The translations under genes were made by a program, and so were the position numbers. Positions 52,314-60,922 of a stretch of DNA of 64,000 nt are shown here, in pieces (the stretch's first letter is position 1; each line of letters starts with the position of its first letter). The stretch covers positions 1 to 64,000 of the forward strand of contig JAZKEQ010000029.1 in assembly GCA_040386935.1 (NCBI GenBank), written 5' to 3'. The stretch is from JABMMZ01 sp040386935. GTDB taxonomy: Bacteria; Bacteroidota; Bacteroidia; NS11-12g; UBA955. A model generated the notes under the pieces. It was not told the origin of the DNA. It made no database searches and was given only the letters and a program-made list of their open reading frames with translations.

Positions 52314-52691
52314 TTATTCCCACTTAAGGGCACCTTTTTTAACGATATAGACAAGTCCGAGTACAAGAAAACCCATGAACATGAACATTTCAATTAATCC
52401 TGTAAGACCCAGTGTTTTAAAATTAACTGCCCAAGGATACATAAAGATTACCTCAACATCGAATAAAACAAAAAGGATAGCGACTAAAAAATATTTAATT
52501 GAAAATGGCGTTCTAGCATTTCCCTCTGATTCAATACCACATTCGAATGCTTCACCTTTTATTTTTGAGTTTTTCTTAGGACCCAAAACGTGGGTGGCCA
52601 CCATTGTAGTGACAATAAAACCCAAGGCAACAATAAACATAAAAACGATGGGGATGTAGTCGTGGAGCGTGTTGACAATAAGGTAAGGCAT
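52314..52691 (-). CDS. nuoA: NADH:quinone oxidoreductase subunit A
   Basis: A 125-residue small membrane subunit with three helices, first gene of the operon. The ATG at 52691 (MPYLIVNTLHDYIP) is chosen over one at 52757 because a -7 box at 52726-52733 lies between them and because the extra 22 residues have no family match. Conserved parts are KIKGEAFECGIESEG (the Cys loop near the quinone site) and FSIKYFLVAILFVLFDVEVIFMYPW with its membrane Asp and Glu. Confidence 0.96.
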   Translation of the reverse strand: MPYLIVNTLHDYIPIVFMFIVALGFIVTTMVATHVLGPKKNSKIKGEAFECGIESEGNARTPFSIKYFLVAILFVLFDVEVIFMYPWAVNFKTLGLTGLIEMFMFMGFLVLGLVYIVKKGALKWE

Positions 52692-52725
52692 ACTTATAGG
52701 TAGGTATTTCAGTAAATTTTTACCG

Positions 52726-52753
52726 CAAAAATAGGTTTTCTTAACGAACAAAA
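52726..52753 (-). promoter_or_regulatory. Promoter candidate P2 of the nuo operon
   Basis: The minus strand reads TATTTTTG at 52733-52726, a perfect TAnnTTTG, with TTTTG at 52753-52749 (spacing 15, shorter than the usual 17-23). The leader to nuoA would be about 28 nt. An alternative -7 box, TACCTTTG, lies upstream at 52883-52876 and would give a leader of about 180 nt containing two hairpins. Confidence 0.45.
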
Positions 52754-52756
52754 TCA

Positions 52757-52829
52757 TTTCGTATGTAAAAATATTTTATAATACGAAAGCAGGTGTTTTT
52801 TCAGCCTATTTTACCGGGTGAAAACACCT
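52757..52829 (-). promoter_or_regulatory. Two inverted repeats upstream of nuoA
   Basis: TTTCGTAT (52757-52764) with ATACGAAA (52781-52788), an 8-bp pair around 16 AT-rich bases; and AGGTGTTTT (52791-52799) with AAAACACCT (52821-52829), a 9-bp stem. They lie between the two candidate nuo promoters and 85 bases past the PBP1A stop. The first looks like an operator. The second could be a terminator of the PBP1A transcript, but no T run follows. Function not established. Confidence 0.5.
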
Positions 52830-52913
52830 AAAAATTTGGACGTTTAAGCAAATTCTTTAATGCCTTAAAATTAATCAAAGGTAATTCATAAAATTAAGAA
52901 GAATGGATTGAAT

Positions 52914-55160
52914 CTAAATGCCCAGATTCAAGGCATCATTGGGTTGCCCAAATTCATCTGTGACATCCACCTCACTGTATTCACCACAATTGTATTCAAT
53001 GCCAAGTTCATGTTCGGGTTTTGGTATTGGTTCGAGTTTAATGCCGAGTTTAGGATCGGCTTTTGCAGCATTAATAAAATAGGCAAATATCGGCAAAGCT
53101 GCGTGTGCACCCTGCCCATAATTCGTACTTCTGAAACGCACCTTGCGACTGTCGCAACCCACCCATGTGGCGCATACCAAATCTTTGGTAACACCCATGA
53201 ACCAGCCATCGCTGTTACTTTGAGTCGTGCCTGTTTTACCGCCTACCCAACCCTGAACACCGTATTTGCTGTGCAGTCTTTGGCCGGTGCCTCTTTTGCA
53301 AACACCTTCCAGCAATTGACACATTACAAATGCTTTCTCTTCATTTAATACCTGCTTGATTTCCTGAGGTGAAAACTCAGCCAGAATATTGCCGTTTTTA
53401 TCTTCAATTCTTGTGATATAAGTGGGTTCTATCCAATACCCTTTATTGGCGAATGTTGAAAATGCACCTGCCATATCAAATGGCGATATATCTGTAACAC
53501 CCAAACAAATAGAAGGAACAGGATCAAGCTTGGCGCTATCGATCCCCATTTTTCTTACAAATTCTATCACAGTTTCTGGGGCACGGTCACCCATGGTTTT
53601 CATTACCTGTGCTACAATGCAGTTGGTAGATGTAGCCAAACCGCGGTACATATTCATACTGCCTCCACTGCTGCCATCACTGTTATGCACCACCCATTTG
53701 CCAAAGTCAGGCGCTGAGTTAGGGAACTGTGTGCAGGGAGAAATTTTATTGTCAATGGCCAATGCGTATACAAATGGTTTGAAGGTAGAACCTACCTGAC
53801 GGCCTGCACCTTTATTGACATGGTCGTACTGGAAATAGTGGTGATTAATACCACCCACCCAAGCTTTTACCTGACCTGTACTTGGTTGAATAGCAATAAA
53901 GCCTGTGTGAAGGAATTTCTTCATGTATTTGATGGAATCCAATGGACTCATCATGGTATCGCGGTCGCCATTCCAACTGAATACAGTCATTTTAACTTTG
54001 GTACGGCACACTTTCATGATGCTTGCTGTGTCTTTTCCGTAAGATTTTTTTAGCAAGGCATAGCGTGGCGTTTTGCGCAATTCCTGAACGGGATAATCAG
54101 TCAATACTTTCCAGTTTTCATCGCGCCACGGTTGTTTGCCTTCCCAGCTTTTATCAAATGTTTTTTGTAAATCTTTTAAATGTTTGGCAGCAGCATTTTC
54201 AGCGTATTGTTGTAAGCGCGAATTAATGGTCGTATAAATTTTCAAACCATCTTTATAAAGATTGTATTTTTCACCATTTGGTTTGGTGTGTTCATTGCAC
54301 CATTTAGTCAAATCGCGTTTTAAATACTCTCTGAAATACACCGCCATTCCTTCGTTGTGATCCTCATATTGATAATCCAGCTTGATGGGTGTATTTTTTA
54401 ATTTTTCAAATTCTTCATCTGTCAATTTATTGTTCCGTTTCATTTGACCCAAAACAGTATTTCTTCTCGACATCGCATTTTCAGGATTGCGTTTTGGATT
54501 GTACATGGAGATACCTTTTAATACCCCTACAAGTATGGCACATTCTTCTGTTTTTAAATCAGCAGGAGCTTTGTTGAAAAATTCCTTGGCAGCAGATTTG
54601 ATGCCGAATGATGAACCCGAAAAGCGCACAGTATTTAAATACATGCTGGCTATTTCTTCTTTGGTATAACGTCTTTCTAATTTTACAGCAATTACCCATT
54701 CTTTAAGTTTTTGTGCAATACGCACCACCACATTGGGACGCTCGCCTTCATCATAATGGAACAGGTTTTTAGCAAGCTGTTGAGTAATGGTACTGGCACC
54801 GCCATTTGAACCGAATCCGGCCACTGCACCAACTAAGCGTTTGGCATCTATGCCTGAATGGGTATAAAAGCGTTCGTCTTCGGTTGAAATCAACGCATCA
54901 AACATTTTAGGTGAAATTTCTTTGAATGATACGTATGATCTTTTTTGAATATAATATTGGCCCATCATCACACCATCTTCGCTATACAATTCGCTGGCAA
55001 GTGCACTTCTTGGATTCTCTAGTTCTTCGATGTCGGGCATGTGTCCGAGTATGCCAAAACCAACTAAAATAAAGAATACAGGAATGGCAATTAAAAAGTA
55101 AATAAAAAATCGCCAGAATTTTCTGATGATATTGGGTGATTGATTCGAAGGTTTGTTCAT
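52914..55160 (-). CDS. Class A penicillin-binding protein 1A (transglycosylase/transpeptidase)
   Basis: A 748-residue bifunctional peptidoglycan synthase. The ATG at 55160 (MNKPSNQSPNIIRKF) lies 10 bases after the upstream stop; an ATG at 55226 would overlap that gene. One N-terminal membrane anchor (about 14-38). The GT51 domain has the catalytic Glu in STEDERFYTHSGID (about 94) and GGASTITQQLAKNLF. The transpeptidase domain has GSTFKPFVYA (SxxK), STNC (SxN) and GKTGTTQSNSDGWF (KTGT). A Glu/Pro-rich tail follows. It makes glycan strands and cross-links them in the periplasm. Downstream of the PorW/SprE-like gene on the same strand. Confidence 0.95.
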   Translation of the reverse strand: MNKPSNQSPNIIRKFWRFFIYFLIAIPVFFILVGFGILGHMPDIEELENPRSALASELYSEDGVMMGQYYIQKRSYVSFKEISPKMFDALISTEDERFYTHSGIDAKRLVGAVAGFGSNGGASTITQQLAKNLFHYDEGERPNVVVRIAQKLKEWVIAVKLERRYTKEEIASMYLNTVRFSGSSFGIKSAAKEFFNKAPADLKTEECAILVGVLKGISMYNPKRNPENAMSRRNTVLGQMKRNNKLTDEEFEKLKNTPIKLDYQYEDHNEGMAVYFREYLKRDLTKWCNEHTKPNGEKYNLYKDGLKIYTTINSRLQQYAENAAAKHLKDLQKTFDKSWEGKQPWRDENWKVLTDYPVQELRKTPRYALLKKSYGKDTASIMKVCRTKVKMTVFSWNGDRDTMMSPLDSIKYMKKFLHTGFIAIQPSTGQVKAWVGGINHHYFQYDHVNKGAGRQVGSTFKPFVYALAIDNKISPCTQFPNSAPDFGKWVVHNSDGSSGGSMNMYRGLATSTNCIVAQVMKTMGDRAPETVIEFVRKMGIDSAKLDPVPSICLGVTDISPFDMAGAFSTFANKGYWIEPTYITRIEDKNGNILAEFSPQEIKQVLNEEKAFVMCQLLEGVCKRGTGQRLHSKYGVQGWVGGKTGTTQSNSDGWFMGVTKDLVCATWVGCDSRKVRFRSTNYGQGAHAALPIFAYFINAAKADPKLGIKLEPIPKPEHELGIEYNCGEYSEVDVTDEFGQPNDALNLGI

Positions 55161-55170
55161 TGATGCTGTT

Positions 55171-57744
55171 TTAGTTTGGGTAGGAGGCTTTGTAAAAAGG
55201 AATGTAATCGTCAATTTTTGTTTCACCCATCAATATGGCAAAGTTGTCTTTGCTGATGAGGTAATGTTGAAACTGATCCTTGGTCGGAAATTCACTAAAC
55301 AAAGTTGAATTGCCTTTTACCTGTTCTATAAATTCTTTAGCGCGTGCTAATGTTTTAAAATTATTGACAATCAATACCTGCGACTGTCCGCCTAATATGC
55401 TGTTGGTTATCTGCAATTCATCAAGTCCAAATTGACTTTTATTGAAATTGCTGAAGAGCGTTTTCAGTTGACTCATGTTCACTCCTTGCGGTACTACCAG
55501 CATATAAAAATGGGGACTGTTTTCGTCATATTTATATTTGCTGTTATTGTTAGTATTCTCAACTTTTTGTTCCGATTTTGGTTTCTTTGAATTGAGAATG
55601 ACCAATGTTTCTGCTGCTTGTTTGCCAATATCCGTATCAGGGTAATTGTCGACTATGGCTTTTAATTTTTTCTCAAATGTTGCCATATCACCCTGCTCAG
55701 CAATAATCAAAGCTTCCAGATAATCGAAATTAACCTGCAAAGGATTGCCTGTGTAGCGTGTGTCATTTTCTTTCTTATACTCTAAAGCCTGGGCAAATTG
55801 TTTGCTTTTATAGGCCTGATAAGTTTTCTTATACAACTGTTCTATTTCATCGTCTGTTTTATTGACAGATTGATTGGCACTTGAATCACTTGTTGTATTG
55901 GTCAACACATCAATAAAGGTGCTTTTTGGGTCCGCTTTTTTAATCAGGTCGAGGTAGTAATTGTATTGTTCTTCGTGGCCCTGCTCTTTATTGATTTTAG
56001 CAAGCAGATACCATGCATTAATTTCAAACTTGTTTTTAGGATATTTTTTCAATAATTCCTCCAGCATTTTTTTTGCTTTTTCCGGTTCACCTAGACTTTG
56101 ATAATACACATTGGCTCCAAGAAAATAGGATTCGGCTATCTCGTCTTTCAGCTTTTGTTTGTCGGCTGCAGTAAAGGGTATATTGGTGTAGTATTTCTTT
56201 CTTTCTTCAGGCACATCTGCCAATAACTCATTTCTTTTTTCATTGCCGGGATCAATCGTTTCCTGTTCATCATTGATCTTTTTGTAGACAGCACTTTTGT
56301 TGCTGCTGATGGCCCAAAATTCTGTTAATTCTCTGTTGCCCCAAATACGTTGAAAGTCTTGCAAACCCTTAGTTTTAGCGGCCTGATTGTAAAATGGAAA
56401 ATTGGTGGAGACGATTTGAGTGGATGGCGATTGAGTCAGTAATTGCTGTTGAATTTTTTGTCGCTCCTCGAGTAATTTTTGTTCTTCCGCTTTGCGTTTT
56501 TCATCGGCAATTATGCGATCGATGGTTTTCTCTCTCAGTGCTTCATTATCTCCTAAACGCAATAAACTGTCTTTCTCTTTGATATTAATCAAGTGCTTAA
56601 TCAATTCATTCAACACCTGATTTTTAGCAATAACATTGTTGTAATCCGGATTCGATTTGTCTATTGATCTGGCGGCACTGTCGTAGTAAACCTGCGCGTT
56701 TAGATAATCCTGGCGTTTGAAATACAAGTCGGCAAGTGCAAGATAAGCACTGCTCTTAATATTGAGATCATTGGCTTTACTTCTCAGTGAATTGGTATAT
56801 TCAACAATGGCCATGGTTTCGTTTTTATCGGCCAATTCAAGATTACCCAATTCGTAATAAATCTGATCAAAGTAATCAATGTTCTTATCGTCCTTTAACA
56901 TCACTCTAAGTGTAGACATGGCATTTCTAACCTCGCTTCTGTTTTTGATGTTAATGGCCTTTGCCATGTTTAATTTGGCATTAAAGGCAAACTCGTAAGG
57001 CGGATTCAGTTTTACAACTTTTTTATAACGGTCATTCGATTCACCGGTCTTTTTGATGAGACCGTATAATTGTGCCAGTACAAAATTGTATCTGATTTTT
57101 TTCGGTTTGTTTTTAAACTTCGGGATAGCGCCTTCCAATAATTTGATGGCAACTAAATATTTTTTCTGACGGATATTGATAGATGCACCTGCAATATCGA
57201 GTTGAGGCTTCAGTTTAGCCGGAAAGTCTTTTCTGTTGTTAATTCGGGTGTAAAGTGCTTCAGCATCTTCGTATTTCTTTAACTGAATATAAGTCACCAG
57301 CAAATTGATTTCAGCTTTAGCAGCAGGTATTGTATTTTTAAAATTGCCCGCTACATATTCGTAAACTTCTATCGCGGCATAAAAATCGCCTTTGTAAAAC
57401 TGGGCATTGCCCATGTGAAGATAACTGTCGTCCACCCATTTTGATTTGCTGTGCTTGTCAATAATGTGAGAACATTTCTTCAGCACTTCATCCATTTTAG
57501 CGGCATTGCCTTTCAGAGATGCAGCATCACCGATAGGGTAAAGTGAAAGTACATCCTTGAAATTGTCTTTATATGCCAGCAGGGTATTGTCTTCAGCCTC
57601 AATTATCAATACATCCGAATTGTAGTAGTAATTGTAATGCGCTAAAGAGTTATGCCATTGTTTGGAAAACCAACTTTGGCCTGATACATTCAATACGAGA
57701 ATAAACAGAACACATGATAATATTATTTTTTTGGCCTGATACAA
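55171..57744 (-). CDS. TPR protein, probable T9SS component PorW/SprE
   Basis: About 857 residues from a TTG at 57744, which gives the signal peptide YQAKKIILSCVLFILVLNVSGQ. An in-frame ATG at 57801 would add 19 residues and enclose a -7 box (57784-57777), so it is disfavoured. The protein is helical, with many TPR-like pairs between about 60 and 420 (WVDDSYLHMGNAQFYKGDFYAAIEVYEYV, NIKSSAYLALADLYFKRQDYLNAQVYYD) and again about 540-720, separated by a Glu/Lys/Gln coiled-coil stretch. The C-terminus is a small alpha/beta domain. Length, layout and linkage to PBP1A, M23, bactofilin and ATP synthase genes fit PorW/SprE, which links the T9SS membrane complexes. The known proteins are lipoproteins; no lipobox is evident here. 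Confidence 0.7.
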   Translation of the reverse strand: MYQAKKIILSCVLFILVLNVSGQSWFSKQWHNSLAHYNYYYNSDVLIIEAEDNTLLAYKDNFKDVLSLYPIGDAASLKGNAAKMDEVLKKCSHIIDKHSKSKWVDDSYLHMGNAQFYKGDFYAAIEVYEYVAGNFKNTIPAAKAEINLLVTYIQLKKYEDAEALYTRINNRKDFPAKLKPQLDIAGASINIRQKKYLVAIKLLEGAIPKFKNKPKKIRYNFVLAQLYGLIKKTGESNDRYKKVVKLNPPYEFAFNAKLNMAKAINIKNRSEVRNAMSTLRVMLKDDKNIDYFDQIYYELGNLELADKNETMAIVEYTNSLRSKANDLNIKSSAYLALADLYFKRQDYLNAQVYYDSAARSIDKSNPDYNNVIAKNQVLNELIKHLINIKEKDSLLRLGDNEALREKTIDRIIADEKRKAEEQKLLEERQKIQQQLLTQSPSTQIVSTNFPFYNQAAKTKGLQDFQRIWGNRELTEFWAISSNKSAVYKKINDEQETIDPGNEKRNELLADVPEERKKYYTNIPFTAADKQKLKDEIAESYFLGANVYYQSLGEPEKAKKMLEELLKKYPKNKFEINAWYLLAKINKEQGHEEQYNYYLDLIKKADPKSTFIDVLTNTTSDSSANQSVNKTDDEIEQLYKKTYQAYKSKQFAQALEYKKENDTRYTGNPLQVNFDYLEALIIAEQGDMATFEKKLKAIVDNYPDTDIGKQAAETLVILNSKKPKSEQKVENTNNNSKYKYDENSPHFYMLVVPQGVNMSQLKTLFSNFNKSQFGLDELQITNSILGGQSQVLIVNNFKTLARAKEFIEQVKGNSTLFSEFPTKDQFQHYLISKDNFAILMGETKIDDYIPFYKASYPN

Positions 57745-57762
57745 AATTCTTTTTATTTTGGT

Positions 57763-57784
57763 TAACTTTGAAAACGCAAATTTA
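57763..57784. promoter_or_regulatory. Back-to-back promoters between PorW/SprE and the M23 gene
   Basis: TAACTTTG on the plus strand (57763-57770) and TAAATTTG on the minus strand (57784-57777) are both perfect TAnnTTTG boxes, separated by only 6 bases. They would drive the divergent envelope genes with leaders of about 32 nt (M23, ATG 57809) and 26 nt (PorW/SprE, TTG 57744). Confidence 0.5.
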
Positions 57785-57808
57785 TTATTTGATAAGCACA
57801 TTTTTTAC

Positions 57809-58717
57809 ATGGAAAAGAAACAAGAGAAAAGAAAATTCCTAAAAAAGCTTAAAAACAAGTACCGTTTGTTGATTATCAACGAAACAAATTTCCAGGAGAA
57901 AACATCCTTAAGTCTCTCTCCGGGTAACGTTTTGCTCATTGCATCAGCAGGATTACTATTGTTTTCACTCATCAGTTGGGGAATATACACTATTTTTCCT
58001 TCGGTAAAAGATTATGCACCGGGTTACGCTCAAAATTTTGACGGAAGGATGAAAAATGAAGTGTTGAGTAAAATGCGTCAATTGGAAGGTAAACTGACAA
58101 TTGCTGAAAAAAGAGAATTGGCAATGAAACAGATTATTGCGGGAGAGGATGTAACCGCCTATGATTTGCCTTACAAAGCAGATAAAAGCCGTTCGGTAGA
58201 ATTGGGCATCAATGAAACTAAGGCTGATGGGGACAGGGTAAACAATGCTCAGGCCATTATTCAAAATGCCAAGAAACAAGAAGAACAGCAGAAACCAATG
58301 GTGAATCAAGGTGTGGCTGAAAAACCTGAACAAAGTGATTTATTGGGTAGTGAGTTATTGTTTTTTACACCTGTTAACGGAACTGTAATTGCTGATTTTA
58401 ATGCAGGGGTAAGACCTTATATAGAGATTTTTACAAATGGAGAGCAGGCCATCAAGGCTGCCATGGAAGGCACTGTTATCTTTAATGGCTGGACACCGGA
58501 AAACGGCTATGTAATTTCAATTCAGCACCGCAACAATTGGATATCGACTTATAAACACAACGCCACTTTGTACAAGGAAACAGGCGCCTTGGTAAAAGCG
58601 GGTGAAACAATTGCCATTGTTGCCGAAACAGCGAAAACAGGTAAGAAAAATAATTTTCGTTTCGAATTGTGGCACAACGGTATTGCAGTTAATCCATTGA
58701 ATTACATTTCTTTTTAA
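57809..58717 (+). CDS. M23-family peptidase-like envelope protein
   Basis: A 302-residue protein from the ATG at 57809 (MEKKQEKRKFLKKLKNKYR). A basic cytoplasmic start, one membrane helix (about 44-66, VLLIASAGLLLFSLISWGIYTI), a helical linker (about 75-170), then a lysostaphin-like M23 domain (about 185-302) with GTVIADFNAGVRPYIEIFTNGEQAIKAAMEGTV and RFELWHNGIAVNPLNYI. The usual zinc ligands of M23 are H-x3-D and H-x-H. Here the corresponding places read FNAGVRPYIEI and FRFELWHNG, so the site looks incomplete; the protein may be a non-catalytic, EnvC/NlpD-like activator. It leads the bactofilin-atp series and lies next to a bactofilin gene, a common pairing. Confidence 0.8.
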   Translation: MEKKQEKRKFLKKLKNKYRLLIINETNFQEKTSLSLSPGNVLLIASAGLLLFSLISWGIYTIFPSVKDYAPGYAQNFDGRMKNEVLSKMRQLEGKLTIAEKRELAMKQIIAGEDVTAYDLPYKADKSRSVELGINETKADGDRVNNAQAIIQNAKKQEEQQKPMVNQGVAEKPEQSDLLGSELLFFTPVNGTVIADFNAGVRPYIEIFTNGEQAIKAAMEGTVIFNGWTPENGYVISIQHRNNWISTYKHNATLYKETGALVKAGETIAIVAETAKTGKKNNFRFELWHNGIAVNPLNYISF

Positions 58718-58734
58718 TATTATTGCAGTAGGAA

Positions 58735-59124
58735 ATGCTCAACAAAAACAACAAATCAGAAAACAATCAAGGGTCGGCCTTGAATATGGTAGGTACAGGT
58801 ACCCTGGTAAAGGGTGATATGACTTCGGATGGCGACTTGAGAGTTGACGGCAGAATACACGGCAATGTGCATTCAAAATCGAAAATTGCACTGGGTGCAA
58901 GTGCAGAAATTATTGGTAATACAATAGCCAGAAGTGCAGATATTTCAGGCAAAATAGAAGGTGACCTCGAAATCAGTGAAACGCTTTTTTTAAGAGCAAC
59001 ATCAAGAATTATAGGCAATATCAAAACGTCTAAAATCATCATTGAAAGCGGAGCGATATTTAATGGCAGTTGCTATATGAATAAGTCGGATGCAGTGCCA
59101 TCATCGACTTCAACACAATCCTAA
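58735..59124 (+). CDS. Bactofilin
   Basis: A 129-residue polymer-forming cytoskeletal protein. The DUF583 beta-helix core (about 20-110) shows the hydrophobic repeat pattern GTLVKGDMTSDGDLRVDGRIHGNVHSKSKIALG, AEIIGNTIARSADISGKIEGDLEISE, SRIIGNIKTSKIIIESGAIFNG. The flexible polar ends are typical. Bactofilins form filaments under the inner membrane and often position M23 peptidases; the M23 gene is 17 bases upstream. The stop is directly followed by the TTG of the AtpI-like gene. Confidence 0.92.
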   Translation: MLNKNNKSENNQGSALNMVGTGTLVKGDMTSDGDLRVDGRIHGNVHSKSKIALGASAEIIGNTIARSADISGKIEGDLEISETLFLRATSRIIGNIKTSKIIIESGAIFNGSCYMNKSDAVPSSTSTQS

Positions 59125-59322
59125 TTGAAAAAGAAAGCCCCCTTATCCGGTTATGCCAAATATTCCGCGATTGGTCTTCAAATGGGGGGAATTATTGCCA
59201 TCATGACTTTTCTAGGTCGTTACCTCGACAGTTTTAAATGGCTGGAATTTCCTGTATTTACAATTGTCGGCATTCTGGTTGGCGTATTCGGGGCCATGTA
59301 CTATATCATCAAACAACTTTAA
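59125..59322 (+). CDS. atpI: AtpI/AtpZ-like small membrane protein
   Basis: A 65-residue protein with two helices (about 12-30 and 40-60), GGIIAIMTFLGRYLDSFKW and FPVFTIVGILVGVFGAMYYI, in the pattern of AtpI/AtpZ proteins that help assemble the c-ring. It starts at a TTG adjacent to the bactofilin stop. Its TAA shares a base with the next ATG (TAATG at 59320-59324). Position at the head of the F-ATPase genes supports the call. Confidence 0.8.
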   Translation: MKKKAPLSGYAKYSAIGLQMGGIIAIMTFLGRYLDSFKWLEFPVFTIVGILVGVFGAMYYIIKQL

Positions 59323-59723
59323 TGAAAAATTTAAAAATATACATCTTTACAGTACTGTTAATCGTTGCAGCGTGGTGTTTTCCTGTAACACTGATTTCGA
59401 TGAACAATAAATACTGGTTGACAGCAGCCATTCTTTTTTTTATGGTCAATACCCTGTTTTCGCTTTATAAAATTAAGGGTGCTTTAACGGCAAATCAATC
59501 CCGATTCAATGCCACCTATTTTGGCTCCATGGGATTGAAAATGATTTGCGCCTTTATTTTTATTGTTATGTATTTAAAATTCAGCGAGTTGTTAAATAAG
59601 GGCGTTTTACTTGGAATGGTTTGTATATATTTTATCTACATGGGCTTTGAAATTCAATTTATCCTTTATAAATTGCGCACCAATTCAGAAAAATCTCAAA
59701 ATGGTGATGATGCGCGAAAATAA
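59322..59723 (+). CDS. Small four-helix membrane protein of the ATP synthase operon
   Basis: A 133-residue protein from the ATG at 59322, overlapping the AtpI-like stop by one base. Four hydrophobic helices are seen: IYIFTVLLIVAAWCFPVTLI, YWLTAAILFFMVNTLFSLY, MGLKMICAFIFIVMYL and GVLLGMVCIYFIYMGFEIQFILY. The place between atpI and atpB is where other phyla have a second AtpI/AtpR-like protein, so an assembly role for the Fo sector is possible. No named family is recognised. The 3' end overlaps the atpB start by 23 bases. Confidence 0.75.
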   Translation: MKNLKIYIFTVLLIVAAWCFPVTLISMNNKYWLTAAILFFMVNTLFSLYKIKGALTANQSRFNATYFGSMGLKMICAFIFIVMYLKFSELLNKGVLLGMVCIYFIYMGFEIQFILYKLRTNSEKSQNGDDARK

Positions 59724-60894
59724 AGGACTTTCAATTTTAACAAAACTAAAATTATTCATACTAATTCCGGTTTTCACGCTTTTTTCTCCTCTTTTTCTAT
59801 CGGCCCATGGCCACGAAACGGATACAGCAACGACAGTTCAAGCTGCGCATGTAGCAGAAACTGAACACAGTACCGAAGCACATGGCGAAAAAGCAGAAGA
59901 ATTTAATCCAGGTGATATGATTCTTGATCACGTGAAAGATGCTCACGACTGGCACATTTTAGATTGGAACGGACATGCAGTAAGCATCCCACTTCCTGTT
60001 ATATTATATGACAACGGATTACACATCTTTTCTTCATCAAAATTCGAACACGGTCACGCTGTAGCAGAAAGCAAAGGCAATTTCTACAAACTACACGAAG
60101 GGCATATTTATTCAACTGACGCTTCAGGTGCTATTCAAACCGGTGAAGAAAATGCAATATTAAATGCTAAGCCGCTTGACTTCTCAATTACTAAGAACGT
60201 ACTGGCCTTATTTATAGGCGCTATATTAATGCTGGTTATTTTCCTTTCAGTTGCAAAAGCATACAAAAATAGAGGACAGAAAGCCCCTAAAGGATTACAA
60301 TCTTTAGTTGAGCCATTGATTATCTTCTTAAGAGACGAAGTGGTAAAACCTTCAGTAGGTAAACACTACGGTCGTTTTATGCCATTGCTGCTCAGCATAT
60401 TCTTCTTTATCTTTATTAATAACCTGATGGGATTAATTCCAATCTTCCCTTTCGGTGCTAATTTGACCGGTAACATAGCAGTTACAATGATATTGGCGAT
60501 TATCGTATTCTTTGTTGTCAATTTCTCAGCCAACAAATACTACTGGAAACATATTTTTATGCCTGATGTACCTATCGGTATGTGGGTATTGCTGATTCCG
60601 ATTGAAATTTTAGGTGTGGTTTTAAAACCATTCGTATTGATGTTGCGTTTGTTCGCTAACATTACTGCGGGTCACATCATCATTCTCGGTTTCTTCAGTT
60701 TGATATTTATCTTTGGGCAAAAAAGCGTTGTTGCCGGTTACGGTACCTCTGTTTTGTCAGTTGCCTTTACATTGTTCATGAGCGTATTGGAATTGCTTGT
60801 TGCATTCCTGCAAGCTTATGTATTTACACTGTTGACTTCCCTATACATAGGTTCAGCAGTTGAAGAACACCACCACGCAGAAGACCATCATTAA
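59701..60894 (+). CDS. atpB: F-ATPase subunit a
   Basis: A 397-residue Fo subunit that forms the proton half-channels. The start is ATG 59701 (or 59707/59710). It has a signal-like helix ending in FLSAHG, then an exported domain (about 38-165) rich in His and Glu, as in other Bacteroidota. The subunit a core follows (about 170-385), with MPLLLSIFFFIFINNLMGLIP and the essential Arg in LKPFVLMLRLFANITAGH. The C-terminus EEHHHAEDHH is His-rich. The extra N-terminal domain makes it longer than the E. coli protein (271). Confidence 0.95.
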   Translation: MVMMRENKGLSILTKLKLFILIPVFTLFSPLFLSAHGHETDTATTVQAAHVAETEHSTEAHGEKAEEFNPGDMILDHVKDAHDWHILDWNGHAVSIPLPVILYDNGLHIFSSSKFEHGHAVAESKGNFYKLHEGHIYSTDASGAIQTGEENAILNAKPLDFSITKNVLALFIGAILMLVIFLSVAKAYKNRGQKAPKGLQSLVEPLIIFLRDEVVKPSVGKHYGRFMPLLLSIFFFIFINNLMGLIPIFPFGANLTGNIAVTMILAIIVFFVVNFSANKYYWKHIFMPDVPIGMWVLLIPIEILGVVLKPFVLMLRLFANITAGHIIILGFFSLIFIFGQKSVVAGYGTSVLSVAFTLFMSVLELLVAFLQAYVFTLLTSLYIGSAVEEHHHAEDHH

Positions 60895-60922
60895 TTTATA
60901 AACAAAAAAAACCCAAAATAAT

